Assembly: GCA_964036315.1 (NCBI GenBank)
Contig: OZ038482.1
Span: forward strand, 17,393,569-17,457,568
From: Acanthosepion esculentum
Lineage: Eukaryota > Mollusca > Cephalopoda > Sepiida > Sepiidae
DNA length: 64,000 nucleotides
Reading direction: 5' to 3'
The translations under genes and the position numbers were made by a program. Positions 46,551 to 60,159 of the stretch are shown piece by piece. The notes under the pieces are model-generated. The model was not told where the DNA came from. It made no database searches and saw only the letters and a program-made list of their open reading frames with translations. Within the stretch, counting starts at the first letter, position 1, and each line of letters begins with the position of its first letter.

Positions 46551-47061
46551 GTTCTATTTGAAGAGTAAATGTGAATTAACGGATATCACATGTATATCTG
46601 GGTGTATAAAAAAGGCATACATACATATGTATGTGTGTGTGTGTGTATTCTTTTGTGTATGTATATACATTTAGCATATGTGTGAACATATGTATGCATG
46701 TCTGCAAATGTATGTATACATACACACACACTTGTGCATAGAAACAATTCTGTGTCTTTATCTGATTCTATAGAAATAGTATTTGTGTGCAAATATATCT
46801 TTAAGTGTTTCCTTTTTTTTAGCTTGGAAATATAATAGACGTAGATGTACACATACACATAGATGTGCCTTAATACAACAATTCACACCTTTTATTTTTA
46901 ATCTTTTTCTATATTAGAAATACACAAAAGTATTGATTTTAGTGGCTAGAAGGTGGGGAATGGTCCAAGGCATCACTGGTCATATTTAAGCATAGAGCTG
47001 AGCTAACCATCCGAGATCATGGTCAGTGGAAGAATTTATATCATGACCAGTTGAGCCAACT

Positions 47062-47096
<35 letters not shown>

Positions 47097-47239
47097 TAGA
47101 GAGAGAAAGGGAAGTGAGTGAAAGATGTGCTTATAGCCATCATAAATCTGTGACCAGTACACCCACTCAAGGTCCTCCTTGGTATCCAGCACTTTCAGAG
47201 CAGGACCCCAGTCAAACAATTAAAAAAATAAAAAAACAA
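46551..47239 (-). other. Probable 3' UTR and downstream flank of the USP gene
   Basis: This region follows the USP stop codon on the minus strand. A (TG)n tract lies at 47067-47095 and several TG/TA patches at 46620-46730. A minus-strand AATAAA-type signal can be read near 46889 (AAAAATAAAAGG), but the true poly(A) site cannot be fixed from sequence alone. Confidence 0.35.
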
Positions 47240-47586
47240 TTAAGAATAAAAATCATATGTGCTATCTGGCTCAACTTGTTCAGAGGCAGTGCTGGTAGAT
47301 TCTGCAGGACCAGGGCTGGAAGTTTTGGCACTGCAGTCTGAAGATTCAACAACTCTCTGGCAGGACAACAATGATGAAGATGATGTTGGAGAAGCTGTGG
47401 AGGTTTGTGTAGGAAGGGGCTGAGGTTGATAAAGTACTAAGGCCATTGACTGATCACTTCCTTTGGCATATCCAGAGTTTAGTGGCTTGTGTGTAGTTGC
47501 GTTATTGTAAGTTGGGCTGTTGTTTAAGCCACTACCCAGAAACTGGTAGCTGGCTTTGTCAGGAACCTGGAAGGAAACATCTGTAC
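47240..47586 (-). CDS. USP terminal exon (exon 7)
   Basis: The acceptor TTTTCCAG precedes a codon completed by G from exon 6. It encodes [19 protein letters not shown], then a low-complexity tail ([32 protein letters not shown]) and TAA at 47240-47242. The tail is polar, without a domain I recognise. It lies after the catalytic core and is probably disordered. Confidence 0.8.
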
Positions 47587-50493
47587 CTGGAAAACAAAGC
47601 AAAAAACAGCATGAATCAGGTTGACAAAGTTATTATCATGTAATGTTAAAATAACCATCCATTTCAAATACTCTATGATGATACAGTATTCACAAGTTGC
47701 AAGTTTGGGCCATATCATTTAATTTTTAGCACCACGGCAGGAAATAAAGACAAGTTTAAAACTCAAGAGCACCTGCATATTTCCACTGGCATGGTAGCAG
47801 TAAAAGAAAGCCTGTCATTAGAGCATCATTGTCTAATTCTGTTGTAAAATGTTGTTTTTGTAAAATAGTAATTAGTTTTTTTCTGTCAAGTAGATACATC
47901 TGTTGACAAGAACAACTTTGTCTAAATGTATTTTTTTTATAAAAATTAGCAGGAAATTATGAAAGTTCCCAGAAGAAATAAGACTTCCTATTGGAAAGTC
48001 AAACATTAAAACTAAACTTCATTTCTCCATCTTTCTAATCACAATGTATGCATTTCTATTGCCACACCAGTAACACCCATACATATATTGCCTGACACTT
48101 TCTTTCACTGTAGTATCACATATATTTGAGATTTTCTGTTAATTTTCTTGCATGATGATATAAACAAGGTAAATCATTGTTGGTCAACCTTTATGCTAGA
48201 AAAAAAAAAAATTCCAGTTTCAAAAGGATGGTTTTTCCCTTGACACAGCTACTATTTTTTAACTACCTTCACTCCTCTGCAATGTTTGTTTTAAAAAGCG
48301 ATGATTAGAATTGGAATAAAACAAATATATGAAAGTGAATTTATTCATTTTCTTTGTTCTTGACTATGGACAACAAAAATATTAAACACTATATTTATTG
48401 AAATGGTTGGCAAAACATCGACTAATTGCCAATTGATTTGAACTTTATAAAATGGTAAATAATAAGGATTTCCTTATAGTTGGTTCACATATTTTAATAA
48501 TTTAGTAAATGTTTATAAATGAAAAATTGTTTTTATACTTATTCCTTTATAAATTGGCAAATGATAAATACTGCATTGTATTAGTTTTTAGAAAGTTGTA
48601 AATTCTTGTAGATTCTTGTAAATAAATAATCTAATAGAGTTTTATATTTTTGTTGTAAATACTCAAGAATAAAAACAAAAAAAATCTATAAATTCATGTT
48701 CATTATAAATTTAAATTTTATTATAATTCTAATCATCACTTTTTAAAAAAAGATAGACCAAGGAGTGAAGTTAATTAAAATGACAGCAGTGCCAATGGGA
48801 AAAAAACCCCATCCTTTTGGCACTTTTTTGTGGGCATGAAGGTCTAAGTTTGCCATACAATGAAGTAATACAGAGGTGTCATTATCCAATACCACACTTA
48901 CCAGCACCTTCTCAATCTGTCACAGGTGAAATCCTGTGGTAGGTAGTTATCAAACTAAGACAAGAGACATGTTTAATGGTGAAATTTACAACGCTAGAAA
49001 TTCAAGTTAGCACAGCTGTATGCAATCGGCCAAGTGCCGAAATAAATGTATCAAATTACTATAAAAATAATTATACAATACTGTTACATTACTCACAGAC
49101 AGTAATCAGTGCCACTATAGTGAGGCTCTGGAGAGAATTAATAGCATTAAATGCTACTGCCATATAATGGGAGAAAAGGAAATGATCATATAGGAACAGA
49201 ATTTGTCTGACTTTCTTAAATATAAGGATTTTTATTATGTCACATGGTTCCTTATTGCTGTAGCAATTCCCATTGTAGAGGATTTAAATTCAAGGCCTGT
49301 ATGAGGCACTACGGATTTGCTCTGAATTTGTCCTGCATTTTAAAGGCTGATCAACATACCAGTGAGATATTTAAAAATAAATAAAACATTAAAGATGTAT
49401 GTTGTCATCCAGATGAAAATATGTCAAATCTGATTTGATTTGTTTGTTTTACGGCATATCAACCTCAAGGGGTCATTTAATGTTGACGACTTTTTTTTTT
49501 TGATAATATTTTTGTTTTGTTAGAAATCCATTTCTGTCAATATTTCTTTCCTCAAAAATATATAGCTGCCAATAGTATTTTTCAAAAACGTATTGCTGGT
49601 AATATCGTTTTTCAAAAACGTATAGCTGGTAATATCGTTTTTCAAAAACGTATTGCTGGTAATATCGTTTTTCAAAAACGTATTGCTGGTAATATCGTTT
49701 TTCAAAAACGTATTGCTGGTAATATCGTTTTTCAAAAACGTATAGCTGGTAATATCGTTTTTCAAAAACGTATTGCTGGAAATATCGTTTTTCCTTTCAA
49801 ACATGTATCGTTGGTAATATTTTCCTTTTTTTCAAAAAATGTATAGCTGGTAATATATATTTTTCTTTTTTTCAAAAATGCATTGCTGGCGTGACGAGGT
49901 GTCGTAGAAGGCAAGAAGGGGAGACACCCCCACCCTCTCTGCAACCCATCAGCCACGGACAGCGGAGGTCAGTTGTGTGGCAGCCGTTGAAGGAAGGGAA
50001 AGGAAGTGGTAAAAGTTATCATGTCCTCTCCATACAAACCCTAGGCGAACGAGGAGAGAGAAACAAATCCCCACTCGCTCTTCGTGAATAGTGTGCAGCC
50101 AGTTGAACTAGTGTGTATGGAGGCCAGCCGAGTAGAGAGATAATGTTGGCGCCAAAAAGCGACCCACGTGGGGCAAATTGTGGAAGTTAAAAATCAGTTA
50201 TGAGCTGATGCTCGCCGAGGCAGGGTCAAAGATATAACTCCGAGGCACATCCAGGGCCCCGTAAGAAGACTCGCCGAAAAGAAGACAAATCCCCCCCAGA
50301 AAAGGGAATAAGATAAGTACTGCCATTTCCGAAATTATATCCTATGCAAAGGTTAACGGGCCTTAGAAAAGAAAAAGAGAAGGAAAAATAGAACAAACGA
50401 AACCCTAGTGACTCAATTTATTTTCCCAGAAAAAAAAAAGAAAAAAGGAAAGATCTGTAAATGTACATGTGTTAAAGAAGAAGAAAAAAGGAT

Positions 50494-50539
<46 letters not shown>

Positions 50540-53500
50540 GGATAAAAGACGTTAGCCTTGGCCAGGCTATATAGATATAAACTTTATGACAGAAAGAGAA
50601 AGACTTTTTTTATAATAGTTATGATTGTGTTGCTCTTTTATTAATTTTGTATGTGGTGTTGATAAAAGTCTGTCATTATGTAAATATATGTATGAATATG
50701 TAGATGCATTGCTTTGATTATTTGATGTCCATCAGTATTGTTGCCTTGTCAACACCCGACACCAAAACCGAGCCAATCAGGATCGAGAAAATCCTGTCAT
50801 CCAATTTTGGATAATTACCAACCTATAAATTCACATCCGGACAGACAAAAAACGGGAGATGGAGAAGAGTTTGGTGGAATATGGTCCTCCCTGCCACTTC
50901 ACTGATTTGCAAGAAGCCCTCTCCGCTTAGTAAACTCAGTGCAACGTCACACTGGCAACATTTGGTTTTCAAAAATGCATTGCTGGCAACATTTGGTTTT
51001 CAAAAATGCATTGCTGGTAACATTTGGTTTTCAAAAATGTATTGCTAGTAAAGTTTGGTTTTCAAAAATGTATTGATGGTAATAATTTTTTACAAAGAAT
51101 TTCTGGTATTAAAACCTATTTTTACATTTTCATAGTGTTTTCACCCCAGTTACAATTCCATTTAATAAGGTTTTGTTAAAAAAAAGTATAGCTGCTAATT
51201 TTTTCCTTTTTTTCAAATGTATAACTGGCAATATTATTTTTTTAAAAACGTATAGCTGGTAATATTATTTTTCAAAAACATATAGCTGGTAATATTATTT
51301 TTCAAAAACATATAGCTGGTAATATTATTTTTCAAAAACATATAGCTGGTAATATTATTTTTCAAAAACATATAGCTGGTAATATTTTCTCAAAAGCGTA
51401 TAGCTGGTAATATCGTTTTTCAAAAACGCACTGCTGGCAACATTATTCCTTCAAAAATGTATAGCTGGAAATACTATTTTTCCCAAAACGTATAGCCGAC
51501 AACCTTATTTTTTCAAAAACAGCCTTTCTGTTCGACGTAGTTTATCGCTGTACCCAGGATGCGGATGCAGTTTGCCGTCACACCGATGGACGTGGATGCA
51601 GCTTACTGTCATACCCATGGACGCGGATGCAGTTTACCGTCATACCCATGGCCGCGGATGCAGTTTATTGTCATACCCATGGACTCGGATGTAGTTTATC
51701 GTCATACCCATGGACTCGGATGTAGTTTATCGTCATACCCATGGACTCGGATGTAGTTTATCGTCATACCCAGGACGTGGGCTAAACTGGGAGTTCACTA
51801 TTTGCCCATAGCTGGGACCCTAACAGGTGCTACCACCCCGGGTCAGGTTGGACCTGGGAACACCAGCAATTAAGAGATGGTTCCACACTCCTCAAAACCT
51901 CCTGATCAGAGGCCTTGTTGTTGGATGCAGTTTAATGTCATACCAAGGACGTGTCAAATCTGAATAAGCAAGTATTTTATGCCTTCTTCCATACTAAGGG
52001 ACATAACTCGTTTTATTTCATATGCAATTAGATAATTTTCTTTTTAAGTTTATATGCACTGACAACACAAAGTACAGAAGAAGAAATCGAATAATTCTAC
52101 TCCATGCTCGATAACACCAAAGATCACTGCAAATCACAAGAAGTCATAATTATCATGCGGGACATGAATGCCAAAGTAGGGTAGGAGAGATAGCTAGCAA
52201 ATTTTGACTAGGAACCTGCAACAAACATGGAGAAAAATGGGTCGAATGGTGCACTGCCAATGACCAGGTAATAGCTAACACTTGGTTCCAAGAACATCCA
52301 AGATGATTAAGAGAAGCCCAAGAGGAGAAACTAAAACCAAAATGACTACATAAGTATCAATAAAAGATTCAGGAATGCAGTTGTTCACTGCAAAACCTAT
52401 CCTAGTGCCGACTGCGGAAACAACCACTTCCCTGTTACATGTAAACTAAGACTGAAACTACAGAAACTGAAGAAGCCTAACGCAGCACCCAAATTGCAAT
52501 GGACAACCCAAACCTGAAGGAAAAATATATGGAAAGTGTGAAAAGAAGATACAAGGGACAAAATGGAAATAGAAACTTGAAATGGGACTCACTAAGAGAA
52601 GCTTTAGTGACATCAGCAAACAACATCATCCCAAAGGAGAGTGAAGAAGAGAAAAAGGAATGGATCCCAAATCAGATTATTGACATGATGCAAAGGAGAC
52701 AGAAAACAATACCAAGACATCGAACGGAATACAGAAAACTACACAGTGAAATAAGGAACAAATGCAAGCAGACTAAAGAAGAATGGCTCATCAAAATATG
52801 CGCACAAATAGAGAGAATGAGTATCACAGACAAGTGAGACATGCATAAAAAATAAGGGAACTAACAGGACAGAAGACATGTTCATCAACAGGCTGCATAA
52901 AATCCTAGGACAGAACACTCATATTAGAGAAAGAAAAATTTCTTCAGCACTAGAACATATTGAGATGACCAAAGACACATTCAGAAAAGCTAAGCAAAGT
53001 ATTACAAGACAAGAAAGTTTTATTGGAAACAAAGAAAAGAGTACTGAACTGTTACATGATATCTGTTCTCCTGTATAGCAGTGAATCCTGAACAATATCC
53101 TCAAAGATGAAGAATTGACTCAAAGCAACAGAAATGTGGTTCTGCAGTAAGATGCTAAGGATACCATGGGCCAAAGATGTGAGCAACAACAAGGTTTTGG
53201 AGAGAATAGAAACAAATAGGAAACTTATACTTAACATCAGGAAGAGGCAGCTGAAATTTCTGGGATGCATAATGAGGAAAAAGGGCTTAGAAAATCTGAT
53301 ACTCACAGGATGGATAAAGGGAAAAAGGGACAGGGGAAAGCAAGAGATACAAGGGACAGGGGAAAGCAAGAGATACAAGGGACAGGAGGTGTTAAAGGAC
53401 CATGATCACCTATGTCCTGAAGGGACACAGCACATAAAGATACAAAAAAAAATTTGACATCTAAATATGCTAGCTTTCTTGAAACATATTCTAATGAAAA

Positions 53501-56500
53501 AAGGGAAACCAAACAAAAAGTGTTTAAAATACATATATCTACTTCAAGGTGGAGATAAAACAATTTTGCTGGGTTATTGTCAAGATAAAGTCCATTGAAA
53601 ATCAAAATTCTAACAGTAGTAAAACATTGTTTTTATCAGAATAGTACACAACTGCCATAAAATTAAATGATAATGTGGTAGGAAAGAGATGCCATCAGTA
53701 TACCAGTATTGTCTTTCCGAACAGAAATCTACAAAGGCATCTTGTGAATTACTTCATAAACATGGTAACTTAATCGTTCAGTGGGTTTGAAAAAATAAAA
53801 CAAAGACAAAAATAAAATTGATACAAAAAGGCTTTAAAGCAGAGATAAATCAAATTATGACATTGACAGATATTTAAACAATATAGGAGGCAATATTTGA
53901 CATTTACCTTGTCGTACATAAAACAGAACATAAGCACTACTCATATGGTCATCTCTGGGCACTTGCTGACAAACTGTCTCATCATTATAGTAGTACCAAA
54001 CGTCTTCTTTGGGATGCTTAGCATAACAAGTATAGTGGCCGGAATTGGAACCTGTCACAAGTGACAAAAAGAAGTAAATTATTAAAATTCTATGTTGCCT
54101 GCATTTCTTTCTTCTAATGGGATGCTTTCATCCTCTTAATGGATTAAATAGATTATTATTTGTTAAAATGTTCTTAGTGTATAGAAATTAAGCTAAAACT
54201 TCCCAAAAAAAACTTTTTTGGTGCAAAAATAAGATGCCGCATGTGAACTCTTACTTCATTGACTATTGTGAATGATAAATAAAAAATATTCATCTACATA
54301 ATGCATTTAATAAGGGTTTTCTTTTCTTTTTTATTTTATATAGTAATTTAGGTAATTTAGTGATGCAAAAGATTTTGCAGCAGATCATGTATATTTTTTT
54401 TTTTTTTTATTCCTTGCAGTTTGTTACTATTCATTTTTTCATCCACTGCAGTTCTGCTTATATATAATGTCTGAAAAAGTAAGACTAGCAATTTATCAGA
54501 TAGTGAATCAAATTTTCATAATGGAGACACTTAAAGTCACTCTAAAGTGATTCAGTAGACCATACTGAATATTCTTCTTCAAACAATAAAGGTGACTCCA
54601 TTTTTCATTCTGACAATAGTGTAAAATGAATTGTAGACAAATTACAACCATGCCTCCTACACTTTCATTCTAGTGTCAATATCAGTGACTACATGACCTC
54701 TTTCACTTTCTACTTTCAAGAACTGTTAGATTATGTTTGTGAAAAAATAAAAACTTTCACCATGCACTGAATTAAAAATTCAAGGAATCATGAATAAGCC
54801 ATCTCAGGATAATCCTCTAGGTGTTAGGTTCTGTCTAATTTTTTTTTTTTTTTTTAATGAAATTATAAGACAAACAAAATATATATATATATTCTGTATG
54901 TGCAAATTGTATGAATTCAATAAAAAATAACATAAAATTGAATTAATTTTAAAAAAGTAAAAAAAAAAAACCTTAAGGACTAAAGCTTCATCTATGGCCC
55001 TTGGATTCAATAAATTCTTTTAAGGCTGTTATTACATTTACATCTTTAAAAAAAGGACATTTCATGCTCTCCACCAGCCATTATAAACTGTTCTAAGAAA
55101 TTTCATACATATTTATTCCAATTAACTAGTGTGTAAAATTAATCAAAAAAATTTATAAACAGCATTTGCTACAACTAGATAAAAATCACTCATAAAATAA
55201 AAAGTGTTCTGAACTTTTGATTCATATTTACAAAAATATTTCATTTGAAGTTGAGGTTTTAATAAAAGACAAAAATTACACAAAATTTCTTTAAAATGAA
55301 TGAGTAAAACATTTTGCCAATCAGTTCTCATTTAATTCACACAAAACTGAATGAAGATGAAATAGAAATAAGTACTATATACAGTTGAAAATGAAGCAAG
55401 AAAATAGATGTATTGAAACTTTGCAAATGTGTTACTTACCTCCAAAATGGCAGACAATGCTGTGAAGATCATAAATCAAATGTTTAGTTCTGGGTCCAGA
55501 ACTAAATTCACTTAAATCCAAATGTTCCAGAGGAAATGATACCAAATTATCAATCTTTGTACTGGTTAGCTCATGAAAGACAAACCTAAAAGATATACAA
55601 TTTTACAAAATCAGATTATTAATTAAATTTATTTAAAAAGGAGGAAGGCACATCTTTAATTCATCCTAAATTAACCAATATCCCAGTTTAGCCTTTGCTT
55701 TCAAGCTTGTAATGTCAGTACAAGTATAGCTGTACATTCTGTCTTGTAGTTTATGCTTAAAAAAGTGAAAGTGAAAGCATTTATTAATGTAACCCAATAA
55801 TTCTAAAGGGAATGTATACATGTTGGCTTTTATAATGATTGTATAATTAGTATTCATGGTTAGAATTTTGATACATCTAACAGTGACCTCATGTTAGTAA
55901 TCAAAGGATTTTGTCTAAAGATGTCTATTATATTTTGACTAAGAAATATGTAAAATGTACTAAAGATTTTGTATACAAGATGGGCAGAGAATAAAAGCTT
56001 ATAGAAAAAAAAACAACCAAATTCTTAACTTCATTAAGAACAGAAGAGAAATAGGTAATAAGGTAACTTTTAGCTCAATTTTCCTGTTTTGTCACTTGAA
56101 AAAAAAAACAAATTTAATTAAAAAGTCTTTTTGTTTTGACTTTTTGGAAAACCAGGTAAGCAAATTCTTAGAGATAGACCTGAGGATTTTATAAAAAATC
56201 ACTTCTCATTTACAATTGTGCAAGAATAACAATACCTATTACAAAATTGCTCACCTTTTCAAATAGATAATCAGATTATCTGGGTATCTCCAAACAGTCA
56301 TTGTTTTCTTGGCACGACAGTTCTTGCAGCAACTGGGACAGAACCATGGATTATGTTCATCAAGGGTCTCACTGGTTTAAAAAAAAAAAAAAAAAAAAAA
56401 AATTACATCACAAAAACGCAAAAACAAATTTAAATTAGAAAAAATGAGAAAAATACATGTTCAGAGATAATCAATATTATTTGGCTAAAAAAAATAACTA

Positions 56501-59500
56501 TTAATTTAAACTAAAAGAATTCATGTTCTGGAAATGATACTGACAAATTAAAAATGATAAAAATTGATTACAACTGTTTGTTAAGAAGTACGGTATTAAT
56601 TGTATATTATATCCCACTATTTACATTCTATATTACAGTATTATGGAGCCGGGCTTGATACAGTAATCTACATTATCTGGATAAGCATTTATCTAATAGA
56701 TACTTCAACTTCATTTATAAAATCAAGGAGACATTTTATGAGCCATTAGTTTTAGAAAAAAAATGAGGGGAGAGTTGTATATCAAAAAAGAGATCCAAGG
56801 CATCTATAAGATTTGTAATAAAATCTTGTATGGAATGTCAATCAATTGAACCAGCACCAGTGCACTGGAAAAGGGTTGAAACTGGATGTGGGTCTCAATT
56901 GGAACCGGTTGGGAATAGATATTATCCACTATGGTGGTGGACACTTCTTAACCCTCATAGATTGTGGACCATCCTGATTTACAATATCGCGGTTCATTTG
57001 ACACCAGTATTCAGCCAGTGTGATTCATCAGTTGGAAACTGTTTTTTGTGAGTGGGGTCCACCAAACAAAATTCTGACGACAACCCTACCTTCATTTGCT
57101 TGAGCTTCAGAAACTTCCAAAAAGATTGGGGTGTGCAACTGCAGTTCCAATGTTCCTATACCCTGGCTGAGAAATGAACAAAGCACTATACAAGAAGCAG
57201 TGTACTGGCACAATGAGATACCCAAGGACAGTGTTTTGTCTTTGTCAGCCCTGGCAGACATGATGCACAAATACCATATCAGAATCAAGGCAATTGATGC
57301 TGTCCACTCACCCAAACTGCAGGACAAATGAGGAATGTACAAGGTGGGGGATTGTGCCTGGGTCATGGTTCCAAATGGTAGATCCACTACAAGATTCAAA
57401 GTAGCAGAAGTTGATAGAGTCCCATGACACGTAAAATACATGCATCACTTTTCCTAGAGTCATACTCATCAGGAAATGAGAGCAGCTCAAAGGAAAGTGC
57501 CAGAATCCATTAAATTTCATCTACCAACGAATCAACTGCAGATGAACCAGTTTTACCATGCAGTCTCTGTCACCAACCATCAGGTGGTTGATATGAGAGC
57601 ACCTCACAAACTCCCAGACAACCAAACGGAAGCAACCCCATTAGAAGTGGTATGTGTCAGAAGCATCCTGCGCCCAGCTGTACCTTTTTTTTTTTTTTTT
57701 TTTCACAAGATCCGTGGGGAGTGAGGTAAAATGGTAGCAAGAAATTTTGATGATGTCTTTGCAATTTAGTCAAAGCGCATGGGTGGTTCTAGATCTTTTA
57801 AAACTATTGATAATTTGCAGGCGTGGTCAAAGACCGGAATAAGAAGGGAGCTGCACAGATGAGCAGCAGAATAACTTGAGGACTTTGACTTGTTACAGAT
57901 ATTTACCACAATTGTAAAGTTTCAAATAGACTAACGTAATAGTAAAATCTATCAAACACTATATAAATAAACATTAATCTTTCATATGTGACAAGGATTT
58001 TAAAATATGCACTTCAATCATAAATACACAACTTTTGTTATTAAATTTAAGCATCTGGAATTGAAGAAATATTGAAAAACTATAAATGAACTAAAGAATA
58101 GCATAAAATGTAATTAACTATAAAAATTAAAACAGTACATGATGACATTGATTGACTTAAGAAACTCAACACTCATAGGAGTTATCAATGGGGTTTTCTG
58201 CAACTTCAAAAAGATTTCAAGAAATTTTTTTTTTCAAATAAGTGTTTTTTTTTTCTTTTTGTGGAAGTGGAGGCAGTGAGAACCTAGTATATGAAGAAAA
58301 ATAAACAATTCTTTTATCTTTACATATTTTTTAATAACTTCTTTGCACCAGTGAAAACCATTGTATCTTCTATAACTGGAAAAAAAAAACAGTGTGTTTT
58401 ATGATGGTATGTTAATCCTTTGTTTTTTATGTAGACAATTTGAAATCTAAGGAATACTTTTGAAGTATCCAGTGACTGCCACACTCAATACATTTCAAGT
58501 AGAAATTAAAAACCAATATCAAGAGAAGTTTTCAATGTCTTTTCCATTGGTTTATTCTGGCATTTATAAATATTAACAGTTTTGTAAGATGACAAATGTT
58601 TAATAAAGTTAGCAGAAAACATGTCCAACTTGATAGTTGACCTTGTCTTATTCTTACCTTTGCATAAAAGCCCTGAAACAATCATAGATGCTCATGGGTG
58701 TGTCTGGTCGTAAATTCTCCATTGAATCATGATTAATGACATACTTCTGCATGAGTTCATCAAGTTGCTTGGTTGAAATATTGTTCAGCATCACAGTCAA
58801 GTGGTCCCCAGGCTGCAGAGTTATTCGACCCATACGTTGGACAATGCAGCCATGACACTGGTTGAAACTGGGACATCGAGAACATTGCAAACCCTTAAAA
58901 TATAATAATACCACATTAAAAAAATTAATTTTTTTTATAACATTCTCTTTAGTCTTTTTCAGACATTCCAGTAATGCCTTCTTTTTTATAAGATTGTGAT
59001 ATTTAAAATTTGTTTTTTCTTTGTGGAAATATACAGCAGGTCAAGTAATGCATATAGGTAACTCATATTTGCAGTCTTGTCCTAAAGTCATAGCAATCAA
59101 GGTGTTGAGAGTTTTCAAAAAAGATAATTATTAATTTGTTCAAAACTATGCTGAACTTTGAGACAATAAAATCTCATTCAAATGTTGCAAAAGTTAAACT
59201 TATTTGTTAAAACTAGAACTATTATTCAAAAAAGAATAAAAGAAATTTACAAATGGGTTTTCATCATTGTTCATTTTTTTTGCTTGGGGTGAAATGACTA
59301 AAAAAAATTTCTGCTTTGATTGTTATTGGTTACAATTGATAGGAATGACTGCTAAAAATCTCCTCTCCCCAAATTTATAGACAAATCCTACAAATGCATG
59401 CTGGGATTTCTTTCTAAACAATAAAAATGGACAATTCTCAGTCTTATTCCCAAATTTTTATTCTTTCTTGCCTTGAAATCAGAATGCTATAACTACTTGA

Positions 59501-60118
59501 CTGTATCCCTTTTGTGTCTGAACACTATTCCTCCATTGGGAACTTTTTGCTTTATTACTATTTTATAGTTGCTTTTCTTTGGACTTGCATTATGTCTTGT
59601 ATGATTTTGTCCTCCTCTTTCTTATTATTATTGTTTATAGAGAATATTGTCACTTCTGCTTGGTGAGAATTTTATCAATTACACTTAACCATGGCCAATT
59701 ATTCCACAATTATAAATATTATACAATATCCTTAGAGGTAATGACCCAGTACAATTTATTAATGTAAAAATTCTTCTTGTCCTTAATCATGAAAAAATGA
59801 GACACTTTTTTAACTAACAGAGAAAATTCCAAGATAATAAAAAAGCAAACCTCTTCTGTAGTGTAGACAATGGTATATTCAAGCAGAGCAGGAACAACTT
59901 GGTCAACACAAGAGTACAAGACATTTCCACTGATATTGTTAGGCAGATAAAGAATGTGTGGATGACCAACAAGAACAAGTTGGTCAGAGTCAGTTTTACT
60001 CAGGCACCGAAATGCAATGGGTACAGCAAGGATTCTGAAAGACAGAAAACAAATTATTTTAGCTTACTTGCCTTAGAGTTAGAGACCTTTCACATACAAC
60101 AGTTTATTCTTTGTTATT

Positions 60119-60159
<41 letters not shown>

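Larger units (their letters stand above)
47587..53907 (-). other. USP intron 6, 6.3 kb
   Basis: Begins GTAAATG on the minus strand and ends TTTTCCAG. It contains two minisatellite families, an LTR-like insertion and an RTE remnant (listed separately). 47700-49500 shows nothing recognisable. Confidence 0.75.

Noticed and set aside
49517..49956. Long open frames on both strands with a repeated 10-residue motif
   Set aside because: The 30-bp repeat unit is a multiple of three, so any frame without a stop in one unit stays open. There is no splice or start context.
51559..51756. 65-codon repetitive frame
   Set aside because: It is the translation of the second minisatellite.
57028..57441. 137-codon minus-strand frame in USP intron 3
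   Set aside because: It is antisense to the Gypsy integrase remnant, which carries the recognisable motifs on the plus strand.
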